From positions 1 to 6,694 of the forward strand of contig JAITNI010000059.1 in assembly GCA_031290535.1 (NCBI GenBank): a stretch of DNA of 6,694 nt. The letters run 5' to 3'. The stretch's first letter is position 1; each line of letters begins with the position of its first letter. The notes beneath the pieces were generated by a model. The model did not search any database and was not told the origin of the DNA. It saw only the letters and a list, made by a program, of their open reading frames with translations. Positions 1 to 5,911 of this stretch are shown one piece after another. The position numbers and the translations under genes were made by a program. This DNA comes from Zoogloeaceae bacterium. Lineage in GTDB: Bacteria > Pseudomonadota > Gammaproteobacteria > Burkholderiales > Rhodocyclaceae.

Positions 1-654
1 TCAGGCATTCTCCCGCAGCCAGTCGCCCAGCGCCGCGACGCTGGACAGGCAGGCGAGCGGGCGCAGGGCGAGGAGCGGTTCGGGCGGGTGCGCGCCGTAG
101 CTGACGCCCAATCCGCCCACGCCCGCGTTGTGAGCCATTTGCAAATCGTGCGTCGTGTCGCCGATCATCAGGGTGCGGTCGGGCGAGGCGTCCAGCTCGT
201 CCATCAGTTCTTCCAGCATTTGCGGGTGCGGCTTGGAATGACAACAGTCAGCGGTTCGGGAGGCCACAAAATGACGGCGCAGGCCGGAGTGTTCCAGCGC
301 CCGATCCAGCCCCGGACGGCTTTTGCCGGTGGCGATGGCCAGTTGATGCCCTCGCGCCGCGAGTTCGAGCAGCAGCGCCTCCACCCCGGCAAACAGGGTG
401 ATTTCGCGCTCGCGGGCGAGGTAGTGCTGGCGGTAGCGTTCGGCCATGCGCGGATAGTCGCGTTCCGGCAAGTCCGGCACGGCGTATTGCAGCGCCTCAA
501 CCAGCCCAAGGCCGATCACATGCCGCGCCGCGCCGTCATCGGGCGCGGCCAGCCCCAAATCGCGGCAGGCCGCCTGAATGGCGCGCGCAATGGCGACGGC
601 GGAATCCATCAGGGTGCCGTCCCAGTCAAACACAATCAGATCAAAATTTTGCAT
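1..654 (-). CDS. HAD-superfamily phosphatase (HAD-IA, phosphoglycolate phosphatase-like)
   Basis: Encodes a 217-residue cytoplasmic hydrolase of the haloacid dehalogenase superfamily. All four HAD motifs are visible: motif I DWDGT with nucleophile Asp10 and acid/base Asp12; motif II ATGKS with Thr109; motif III Lys141 in SKPHP; motif IV GDTTHD with Asp166 and Asp170 for Mg2+. The helical stretch between motif I and residue 90 fits a C1 cap, as in Gph and PgmB relatives, and the length is normal for that group. Family members hydrolyse small phosphate esters such as 2-phosphoglycolate; the true substrate cannot be read from sequence. The start at 654 is chosen because the fold begins at FDLIVFDWDGT and an AGGAAG lies 12 bases upstream. 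An upstream in-frame start at 732 would add 26 unconserved residues and overlap the neighbouring gene. The gene is 7 bases behind the membrane-protein gene and is probably co-transcribed with it. A HAD gene after rluC is a gene order I recall from betaproteobacteria. The stop codon is at 1-3, so the gene is complete. Confidence 0.93.
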   Translation of the reverse strand: MQNFDLIVFDWDGTLMDSAVAIARAIQAACRDLGLAAPDDGAARHVIGLGLVEALQYAVPDLPERDYPRMAERYRQHYLAREREITLFAGVEALLLELAARGHQLAIATGKSRPGLDRALEHSGLRRHFVASRTADCCHSKPHPQMLEELMDELDASPDRTLMIGDTTHDLQMAHNAGVGGLGVSYGAHPPEPLLALRPLACLSSVAALGDWLRENA

Positions 655-661
655 GGAATGT

Positions 662-1039
662 TTATGCTTCCTGTTTGCTGCCCTGCATTGTCCAGAACAG
701 CGCCGCAAACCAGCCAATGAGCGTCCAGCCAAGCAGCAGATTCAGCAGGAAAATCGGTTTTTTGCGCGGGTGCTGGCTCTGCAAGGCCAGAAAAGCAGGC
801 GCGAAAAACATGCACCAGAGCATGAAGCTGCCCAGCGTCAGACTCAGCATATTGATGAGGATGGCCGCCATGCCCTGATGTTCGGCATTTCTGATATTTT
901 GAATGGTCTCAAATGCCCCCGGCATGATGGTCATGAGAAAAACGGGCGGCTCCGGCACAAAGCCAAAAACAGAAGCAAGTCCCATCAGAATGCTCAACAC
1001 CGCCACGCAAATCACCAGAATTCTTGTCCCGGATTCCAT
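662..1039 (-). CDS. Small membrane protein of the superinfection immunity (Imm_superinfect) family
   Basis: Encodes a 125-residue inner-membrane protein with three hydrophobic segments, at about residues 7-27, 57-84 and 96-118. The last part (about 75-118) has the hallmark of the Imm_superinfect family: a short helix ending in a proline, a basic loop (residues 90-94), then IFLLNLLLGWTLIGW and an aliphatic/aromatic helix. The family is named after phage T4 Imm, which blocks DNA injection by related phages. Many bacterial chromosomal members have no tested function, so immunity here is only a family-level inference. The N-terminal 55 residues (first helix plus a loop with PGAFETIQNIRNAEHQ) are not part of the motif I recognise. 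The start at 1039 is preceded by AAGGAAA about 9 bases upstream. The gene lies between rluC (57-base gap) and the HAD gene (7-base gap), on the same strand. Confidence is high that it is a real gene, moderate for function. Confidence 0.82.
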   Translation of the reverse strand: MESGTRILVICVAVLSILMGLASVFGFVPEPPVFLMTIMPGAFETIQNIRNAEHQGMAAILINMLSLTLGSFMLWCMFFAPAFLALQSQHPRKKPIFLLNLLLGWTLIGWFAALFWTMQGSKQEA

Positions 1040-1063
1040 CCGCTGTTTCCTTTTCGTTTTGTC

Positions 1064-1094
1064 TAAAAAATGGCTCCGGCGCTCTGACCGGGGC
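1064..1094 (-). terminator. Weak terminator-like hairpin between rluC and the Imm-like gene
   Basis: Read on the minus strand, GCCCCGG (1094-1088) can pair with CCGGAGC (1079-1073) around an 8-base loop, with one C/A mismatch. Two bases later comes a run of six T (1070-1065). The stem is short and imperfect, so it may only partly terminate transcription leaving rluC, or may do nothing. If active, it would separate rluC from the two downstream genes. Confidence 0.3.
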
Positions 1095-1096
1095 GA

Positions 1097-2131
1097 TCAC
1101 GATACCACATTGCCGCTTACGGGACGCGCCAGACCTTCCGGCAAATGTTCCGCGCTAAAATCTCGCGCCCCCGTGGCGTCCAGATGGCGGATGAAGCGTT
1201 GCAGGGGTTCTGGCAGGGGGGCGGTCAGGGTGAGACGCTTGTCCGCTTCCAGCGGATGCGGGCATTCCATACGCGCCGCGTGCAGGGCCATGCGTTTCAG
1301 CCCCTCTTTTTGCAGCGCCTTGTTGAGCGCAAAATCGCCATATTTTTCGTCGCCCAGAATCGGATAGCCCAGATGCGCGAGGTGTACGCGCAACTGGTGC
1401 GTGCGTCCGGTTTTCAACTGCCCTTCCAGAAGGCTGAAGCGCGGCCAGCGGGCGAGGAGGCGAAAGACGGTGTGCGATGGCTTCCCCTGTCCGGCATCGA
1501 CCCGCACCCGGCGCTCGCCGGATTCGGTCAGATATTTGTGGAGCGGCAGTTTCACCTGTTGCAGCGGATTCATCCAGCGCCCCCTAACCAGCATCAGATA
1601 GCGTTTGTCGGCAAGCTGTCCCGCCTCGCGGAACATGTCGTGCAGTTTGTTGAGCGCCGAGCGTTTTTTGCCGATCAACAGTACGCCTGAGGTTTCCCGA
1701 TCCAGCCGGTGCGCGAGTTCCAGAAATCTGGCCTCGGGACGCTGCTGGCGCAGGGTCTCGATGACGCCAAAACTCACGCCGCTGCCGCCATGCACGGCAA
1801 TACCGGCGGGTTTGTCGATCACCAGCAGGGCGGCGTCCTCAAAGAGAATGGGCAGAACCACCCTGGCTTGCGCCGCCGCCTCAATTTCTGCCAGCGGAGG
1901 CCGTTCGGCGACACGCAGGGGCGGCAGACGGATTGAATCGCCCTCCTGCACCCGATAATCGGCAGTGCTGCGCTTTTTGTTGACCCGCACCTCACCGCCA
2001 CGCAAAATGCGGTACAGATGGCTCCTGGGCACGCCCTTGCACTGGCGGACGAGGTAATTATCCAGCCGTTGTCCGGCCTCTTCCGCGCCGATCGTCAGAT
2101 AAGTGACGGATTTTTTTCCCGTTTCTGTCAT
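1097..2131 (-). CDS. rluC: 23S rRNA pseudouridine synthase, RluC type
   Basis: Encodes a 344-residue enzyme that isomerises uridine to pseudouridine in 23S rRNA (positions 955, 2504 and 2580 for E. coli RluC). An N-terminal S4 RNA-binding domain spans about residues 18-78 and includes VPRSHLYRILRGGEVRVNKK, very close to E. coli RluC. The RluA-family catalytic domain follows from about 90 to 310: HGGSGVSFGVIE (114-125), the catalytic motif HRLDRETSG (141-149) with Asp144 as nucleophile, and TGRTHQLRVH (241-250). The length is slightly above E. coli's (about 319) because of a C-terminal tail after residue 315. The match along the whole protein, especially RFLELAHRLDRETSGVLL, favours RluC over RluD or RluA. 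It is divergent from rne, the same pairing as in E. coli. The ATG at 2131 is the only plausible start: an in-frame TAG lies at 2149-2147 and no Shine-Dalgarno is visible upstream. Confidence 0.95.
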   Translation of the reverse strand: MTETGKKSVTYLTIGAEEAGQRLDNYLVRQCKGVPRSHLYRILRGGEVRVNKKRSTADYRVQEGDSIRLPPLRVAERPPLAEIEAAAQARVVLPILFEDAALLVIDKPAGIAVHGGSGVSFGVIETLRQQRPEARFLELAHRLDRETSGVLLIGKKRSALNKLHDMFREAGQLADKRYLMLVRGRWMNPLQQVKLPLHKYLTESGERRVRVDAGQGKPSHTVFRLLARWPRFSLLEGQLKTGRTHQLRVHLAHLGYPILGDEKYGDFALNKALQKEGLKRMALHAARMECPHPLEADKRLTLTAPLPEPLQRFIRHLDATGARDFSAEHLPEGLARPVSGNVVS

Positions 2132-2205
2132 TTTGCAATATACTGCCTACCGATTTTGCGTCATGGACGGCAAGGAAGCCGCACCGTCAGACCGACCAGC
2201 CCCGG

Positions 2206-2256
2206 TTCCCGTTTTGCGGGAATTCCCCGGCTGCAAGCCCCTCACAAAACGGGCTT
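2206..2256 (+). promoter_or_regulatory. Mutually exclusive hairpins in the distal rne leader
   Basis: TTCCCG (2206-2211) pairs with CGGGAA (2217-2222) in a tight hairpin. The overlapping CCCGTTTTG (2208-2216) is also perfectly complementary to CAAAACGGG (2245-2253). A third option pairs AAGCCC (2235-2240) with GGGCTT (2251-2256). These pairings compete, so the segment could switch between folds if transcribed. There is no T-run, so a simple terminator is unlikely. Function unknown. Confidence 0.35.
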
Positions 2257-2358
2257 TGAGCGTCGGCAGGCCCGGCTCATCTGGCTGCCTCACACAACGG
2301 CATGAAGCCTGACTTGCCTCTCTCCCGCGCAAATCAACTGGTTAAGTTCGCTCACCAA

Positions 2359-2375
2359 AAGTAGCGATACTACTT
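2359..2375 (+). promoter_or_regulatory. Small hairpin in the rne leader
   Basis: AAGTAG (2359-2364) pairs perfectly with CTACTT (2370-2375) around the 5-base loop CGATA. It is the second stem of the leader series. It could equally be a short palindromic protein-binding site. Confidence 0.3.
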
Positions 2376-2425
2376 GATTCGCGCACTGGAAGCACCACGG
2401 AATTGTCCGCGCAGAGAATTTTATG

Positions 2426-2449
2426 GTCGGAAGCCTCATCGCTTCCGGC
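2426..2449 (+). promoter_or_regulatory. Strong hairpin in the proximal rne leader (candidate RNase E-binding stem)
   Basis: CGGAAGC (2428-2434) pairs with GCTTCCG (2441-2447) around CTCATC. The stem extends to 9 pairs with one G-T and one G-C pair outside. An A/T-rich, probably single-stranded run follows at 2466-2480, the kind of site RNase E cuts. Position and shape resemble the regulatory hairpins of the E. coli rne leader; no sequence homology is claimed. Confidence 0.4.
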
Positions 2450-2575
2450 CAGTTGAAGCTGACCTGATATTTTGATTTTTCAAGCAACGGAAATGAGGAA
2501 CCCTGCCGTTATCTGAGCCGGTCGCTGCTGCGTGGGCGCGTCGTGCATGTTGTCGTGCGCGGGAGTCTACACAAG

Positions 2576-5347
2576 ATGAAACGCATGTTATTCAATGCGA
2601 CACAAGCCGAGGAACTGCGTGTCGCCATTGTCGATGGTCAAAAACTGATTGACCTCGACATTGAATCGGCCACCAAAGAGCAACGCAAGAGCAACATCTA
2701 CAAGGGCGTTGTCACCCGCATCGAACCTTCGCTGGAAGCCGCGTTTGTCGATTACGGCGCGGATCGGCACGGTTTTTTGCCGTTCAAGGAAATTTCCCGC
2801 AGCTATTTTCAGCCGGAAGCCAACAGCCGTTCGAGCATCAAGGAAGCCATCCGCGAAGGCCAGGAACTTATCGTTCAGGTCGACAAGGACGAGCGCGGCA
2901 ACAAGGGCGCGGCGCTCACCACCTTCATCTCGCTGGCGGGGCGCTATCTGGTGCTGATGCCCAACAATCCGCGTGGCGGCGGCGTCTCCCGGCGCGTGGA
3001 CGGCGACGAGCGCGCCGAACTGCGCGAAATCATGGAAAACCTCGAAGTCCCCGGCGGCATGAGCCTGATCGCCCGCACGGCCGCCATCAACCGGCAGCCG
3101 GAAGAACTGCAATGGGATTTGAACTACCTGCTGCAACTGTGGCGGCGCATCGACGAAATCGCCGCCGCCCAAAAGGGCGCGTTACTGATTTTCCAGGAAG
3201 GCAGCCTCGTCATTCGCGCCATCCGCGATTACTTTCAGCCGGAAATCGGCGAAATCCTGATCGACACGGACGAAATTTTCGAGCAGGCGCAAAACTTCAT
3301 GAGTCAGGTGATGCCCGACAACGCGCACCGCGTCAAGCGCTACTGGGATGACGTGCCGCTCTTTTCGCGCTTCCAGATCGAGCACCAGATTGAAACGGCG
3401 TTCGTCCGCCAGGTGAACCTGCCTTCCGGCGGCGCGATTGTCATCGACCACACGGAAGCCCTGGTTTCCGTCGACGTGAACTCCGGTCGCGCCACACGCG
3501 GCGCGGACATTGAGGAAACCGCCTTCAAAACCAATCTCGAAGCTGCCGAAGAACTGGCCCGCCAGTTACGTCTGCGCGATCTGGGCGGGCTGATTGTGAT
3601 CGACTTCATCGACATGGAATCGGCCAAGAACCAGCGCGAAGTGGAAAACCGCCTCAAGGACGCCCTGAAATTCGACCGCGCCCGCGTGCAGATGGGCAAG
3701 ATCAGCCGCTTCGGCCTGATGGAACTCTCCCGCCAACGCCTGCGCCCGGCGCTGGCCGAAACCAGCTACATCACCTGCCCGCGCTGCACCGGCACCGGTC
3801 ACATTCGTTCCACGGAATCCGCCGCGCTGCACATCCTGCGGATTCTTGAGGAAGAAGCCATGAAGGACGGCACCGCCGCCGTGCATGTGCAGGTGCCGGT
3901 CGATGTCGCCACCTTCCTGCTGAACGAAAAACGCCCCGACATTCACGCCATCGAGCTGCGGCACAAGGTTTCCATCCTGCTCATCCCCAATATTCATCTG
4001 GAAACCCCGGCGCACGACATCCAGCGCCTGAAACAGGATGAGCTGCCGGCGGAAGAGTTGCGCGAGCCGTCCTATAAACTGGTCGAAGCGCCGAGCGAGG
4101 AAGTGCTGAAGTCCGGCACGGGCAAGCCGGAAAGCGGCAAACCCCGTCAGGAAGCCGCCATTCGCGGCATCATCCCGGAACAAACCGCGCCCGTGCTGCC
4201 CCCGCCGATCAAGACAAGCGCCAGCGAGGACGACCCCGGCATCATGAGCCGGATTTTCTCCTTCTTCCGCCGCGCCCCGGTCACGCCTCCCCCTGCGCCC
4301 ACGCCGGAAAAGAAGGCGCGCAACGGCAACAACAATCGCAACAGGGACAGGAACGATGACCGCCGCAATGGCCGACGCAATCCCGAAACCCGGCGTGACG
4401 AAGAAAAGGGCAAAGACCGGGAAACCGCCAAACCAGCCCGCGAACCTCGTCCCGAACGTGCGGAACGTGAAAATCGCAACCGGCGCGAACCCAGGGAAGA
4501 AAAAGCCGCCTTGCAGGAAACCCCGCAAGCCGTCCGCGAACCCAGAGAACCCCGGGAGAAAAAACCGCGTGGCGAACGTAACCGCGAACGTCCGCCCCGT
4601 GACGCCGCGCCGGAAGAAAATCCCGAACTGAAAACCGCCGTGCCGGAAACCCCGCCAGCAACGACGCAGGAAACCGCGTCCCAAAAACCCACACGGGAAA
4701 CGACGACGGGCGAGGAACCCCGCCGCCGCAACAACCGCCGCAATCGCAACGCCCGCAATACAGAGGCAACGGTTGTGGAAGCAGCGACGGAAACGGCGAC
4801 CGCAAGCGACAACAACGCGGAACGGCTCGGCAGCGAATACACCATGCACAAGATCGCCAGTGTGCTGGCCGAACCGGAAAGCGGCGAGTCCCCCGTAAAA
4901 ACGGCTCCCCCGGCCAGCGAACCGACGCCGCAAAACACCGCGCCCGCGCCAGCCGCCGAAGCGGCAAGCCCCTCGGCTCCCGTGCTCCCCGCCGCGCCAG
5001 CCGCCCCGGCAGCCTATTACGCGGACATGCATCTGGAAACCACGCCCGCTGCGTCGGTCACGCCGACCGCGCCACTGGCAACGGCCACAACGGCAGACAT
5101 GTTCGCCCCGGCGCGCGCGCCGGAACCCGCCGCCGCGCCGCCTGTCGCCGCCGAAGCCCCGCCCGTTTCGCTGGCGCGGCTGGAAAAAGACCTGGAAGCC
5201 AGTGGTCTGGTGCTCGTGCAAACCTCCGCCAGCCCCGCGCCGCAAACTGCCGCTCCCCCTGCCCCTCCCGCTCAGGGACGGCAACGCAAGCGTAAAACGC
5301 CCGCCGCCGCAGAAGAACCGCTGGTCGTGGTGGAAACGCAGCAGTAA
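2576..5347 (+). CDS. rne: Ribonuclease E, degradosome endoribonuclease
   Basis: Encodes a 923-residue single-strand endoribonuclease that starts mRNA decay and matures 9S/5S rRNA and tRNA on the inner face of the membrane. The first 500 residues align almost without gaps to E. coli RNase E: start [11 protein letters not shown]1 domain about 35-125, 5'-sensor RT at 167-168, DNase I-like site with Asp300 and Asp343 (E. coli 303 and 346), and zinc-link CPRC with Cys401 and Cys404. The C-terminal half is disordered: an amphipathic [13 protein letters not shown] segment (555-567) placed like the E. coli membrane anchor, Arg/Glu/Pro-rich blocks (578-675, 715-728) typical of RNA-binding regions, a Pro/Ala linker (775-865), and short tail motifs at 866-884 and 913-923. 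Its length is below E. coli's 1061. A GTG 33 bases upstream is an alternative start, but MKRM matches the family start and GGGAG lies 10 bases before it. Transcribed divergently from rluC, with its own terminator. Confidence 0.97.
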   Translation: MKRMLFNATQAEELRVAIVDGQKLIDLDIESATKEQRKSNIYKGVVTRIEPSLEAAFVDYGADRHGFLPFKEISRSYFQPEANSRSSIKEAIREGQELIVQVDKDERGNKGAALTTFISLAGRYLVLMPNNPRGGGVSRRVDGDERAELREIMENLEVPGGMSLIARTAAINRQPEELQWDLNYLLQLWRRIDEIAAAQKGALLIFQEGSLVIRAIRDYFQPEIGEILIDTDEIFEQAQNFMSQVMPDNAHRVKRYWDDVPLFSRFQIEHQIETAFVRQVNLPSGGAIVIDHTEALVSVDVNSGRATRGADIEETAFKTNLEAAEELARQLRLRDLGGLIVIDFIDMESAKNQREVENRLKDALKFDRARVQMGKISRFGLMELSRQRLRPALAETSYITCPRCTGTGHIRSTESAALHILRILEEEAMKDGTAAVHVQVPVDVATFLLNEKRPDIHAIELRHKVSILLIPNIHLETPAHDIQRLKQDELPAEELREPSYKLVEAPSEEVLKSGTGKPESGKPRQEAAIRGIIPEQTAPVLPPPIKTSASEDDPGIMSRIFSFFRRAPVTPPPAPTPEKKARNGNNNRNRDRNDDRRNGRRNPETRRDEEKGKDRETAKPAREPRPERAERENRNRREPREEKAALQETPQAVREPREPREKKPRGERNRERPPRDAAPEENPELKTAVPETPPATTQETASQKPTRETTTGEEPRRRNNRRNRNARNTEATVVEAATETATASDNNAERLGSEYTMHKIASVLAEPESGESPVKTAPPASEPTPQNTAPAPAAEAASPSAPVLPAAPAAPAAYYADMHLETTPAASVTPTAPLATATTADMFAPARAPEPAAAPPVAAEAPPVSLARLEKDLEASGLVLVQTSASPAPQTAAPPAPPAQGRQRKRKTPAAAEEPLVVVETQQ

Positions 5348-5362
5348 GCCTGCCTCAAAGCC

Positions 5363-5390
5363 AAAAAGGGAACCTCCGGGTTCCCTTTTT
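5363..5390 (+). terminator. Rho-independent terminator of rne
   Basis: A perfect 12-bp stem, AAAAAGGGAACC (5363-5374) with GGTTCCCTTTTT (5379-5390), has a TCCG tetraloop. It begins 16 bases after the rne stop, and the T-run forms the 3' side. The A-run on the left would let it work on the opposite strand too. Confidence 0.93.
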
Positions 5391-5449
5391 ACTTTGTCTC
5401 GCCCCCCCAACGCCCAACCCACGACGCTTTCCAAACGATTCCGAGGGGC

Positions 5450-5470
5450 TTCCCCCCTGACAAGGGGGAA
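5450..5470. repeat. C-run/G-run palindrome, REP-like
   Basis: TTCCCCC (5450-5456) is complementary to GGGGGAA (5464-5470) around CTGACAA. A further G-run (5475-5480) and TGTGGGGG follow. From memory, C-run/GACAAG/G-run palindromes of this kind are dispersed in many proteobacterial genomes. Only one copy is present in this window, so the family assignment is inference. Confidence 0.45.
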
Positions 5471-5538
5471 TTGAGGGGGGTTTGTGGGGGCGTTCAGATT
5501 TGCCACCACAGCAAACCCCTCCTGCACATCTCCTTGTG

Positions 5539-5553
5539 TGCGGCTTCGCCGCA
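5539..5553. repeat. Short perfect hairpin
   Basis: TGCGGC (5539-5544) pairs with GCCGCA (5548-5553) around TTC. No T-run follows, so it is not a terminator by itself. It lies 9 bases outside the left arm of the large inverted repeat. Confidence 0.4.
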
Positions 5554-5562
5554 TTCCGCGAA

Positions 5563-5670
5563 GGAAACTCTGCACAAGTTCCACCCGTTCGGGCTGAGGC
5601 AGTCGTTGCCCTTGTTTTTGGGGGATGCCTAACGACCAAACTCAGGGCGAACGGCCTTGTGCAGAGTTCC
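5563..5670. repeat. Long imperfect inverted repeat, MITE-like, with degenerate REP units
   Basis: The outer arms AACTCTGCACAAG (5566-5578) and CTTGTGCAGAGTT (5656-5668) are perfect complements, with GG/CC just outside. Inside, CCGTTCGGGCTGAG (5585-5598) pairs with CTCAGGGCGAACGG (5641-5654) at 12 of 14 positions, and GTCGTT (5602-5607) pairs with AACGAC (5631-5636). The arms together cover about 45 and 40 bases around a 23-base centre. The inner arms carry the CCGTTCG...CTGAG signature of a common proteobacterial REP-like repeat. No coding capacity exists inside. It could be a non-autonomous element, a nested pair of REPs, or an RNA cruciform. No clear target-site duplication is visible. Confidence 0.6.
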
Positions 5671-5815
5671 CCTAAAGCAGACCCCGCCTTCGGCTGTCCT
5701 CTCGCCCTCGGCCTGTGGTCAAGGGAGGATGATTTGCTGCGCTACGCGCAGGATTTGGACGTTCATGCGATTGCTCTGTCACGTATCCGGTTTTAACAAC
5801 ATCGCCGTCGCTATC

Positions 5816-5869
5816 TGACAAACCTTGACGATTTTTGACAAAGACTACAGCGCCACATATACTGACAAA
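5816..5869 (+). promoter_or_regulatory. Three TGACAAA direct repeats over the PEP-CTERM promoter
   Basis: Identical TGACAAA heptamers occur at 5816-5822, 5836-5842 and 5863-5869. The second overlaps the -35 box and the third starts on the last base of the -10 box. The spacings are 20 and 27 bases, about two and two and a half helical turns. This could be an operator array, but A-rich chance repetition around TTGACA is possible. Confidence 0.3.
5835..5863 (+). promoter_or_regulatory. Near-consensus sigma-70 promoter of the PEP-CTERM gene
   Basis: A perfect -35 TTGACA (5835-5840), an ideal 17-base spacer and -10 TATACT (5858-5863, one mismatch to TATAAT). Transcription would start near 5870, giving a leader of about 42 bases before the ATG at 5912. 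No other promoter this good is seen in the window. Confidence 0.82.
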
Positions 5870-5911
5870 GTATTTTTCATAAACTTCTTTTCTGGAAGGA
5901 AGGAAACAACG

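Larger units (their letters stand above)
2132..2575. promoter_or_regulatory. Divergent rluC/rne control region and probable rne 5' leader
   Basis: This 444-base gap holds no credible gene. On the plus strand it contains several hairpins (listed separately) and an A/T-rich run at 2466-2480. E. coli rne has a leader of about 360 nt whose hairpins bind RNase E and allow autoregulation, so a long structured leader here is the expected analogue. That is inference from position and structure, not sequence homology. I could not find a convincing -35/-10 pair for rne. Toward rluC, the only promoter-like element is TATATT at 2142-2137. The rne ribosome-binding site is probably GGGAG at 2561-2565, 10 bases before the ATG. 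Confidence 0.5.
5391..5834. other. Gene-free, repeat-rich intergenic region
   Basis: There is no credible gene here. Open frames on both strands give low-complexity, Arg/Pro-rich or mixed peptides with no domain, and they run across inverted repeats. The region holds a G/C-run palindrome, a small TGCGGC hairpin (5539-5553) and a large imperfect inverted repeat, each listed separately. The stretch 5673-5800 shows no recognisable element. Its composition suggests accumulated small repeats or the remains of a mobile element between rne and the PEP-CTERM gene. Confidence 0.6.

Noticed and set aside
88..720. A 210-codon plus-strand frame opposite the HAD gene
   Set aside because: All HAD motifs lie on the minus strand; the plus-strand product has no recognisable domain and is a codon-bias shadow.
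655..732. Upstream in-frame start for the HAD protein at 732
   Set aside because: It would overlap the Imm-like gene by about 70 bases and add Arg-rich residues before a complete HAD fold.
2493..2516. A 7-codon frame (MRNPAVI) in the rne leader as a possible leader peptide
   Set aside because: No Shine-Dalgarno at workable spacing, no regulatory codon run, and frames this short are expected by chance.
2543..2575. GTG at 2543 as the rne start, adding 11 residues
   Set aside because: Family members start at MKRM; the ATG at 2576 has GGGAG 10 bases upstream and the extra residues are unlike the family.
3566..5584. A 672-codon open frame antisense to the second half of rne
   Set aside because: Rich in Gly, Arg and Phe, the mirror of GC-rich, Ala/Pro/Glu-coding rne; it has no domain, crosses the rne terminator, and the plus strand clearly encodes RNase E.
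5450..5670. CRISPR array or tRNA/ncRNA gene in the repeat-rich gap
   Set aside because: No regularly spaced direct repeats with unique spacers and no cloverleaf; the structure is inverted, not tandem.
5482..5796. A 104-codon plus-strand frame between rne and the PEP-CTERM gene
   Set aside because: It crosses both arms of the long inverted repeat, has no good ribosome-binding site and gives a peptide with no domain or sensible composition.
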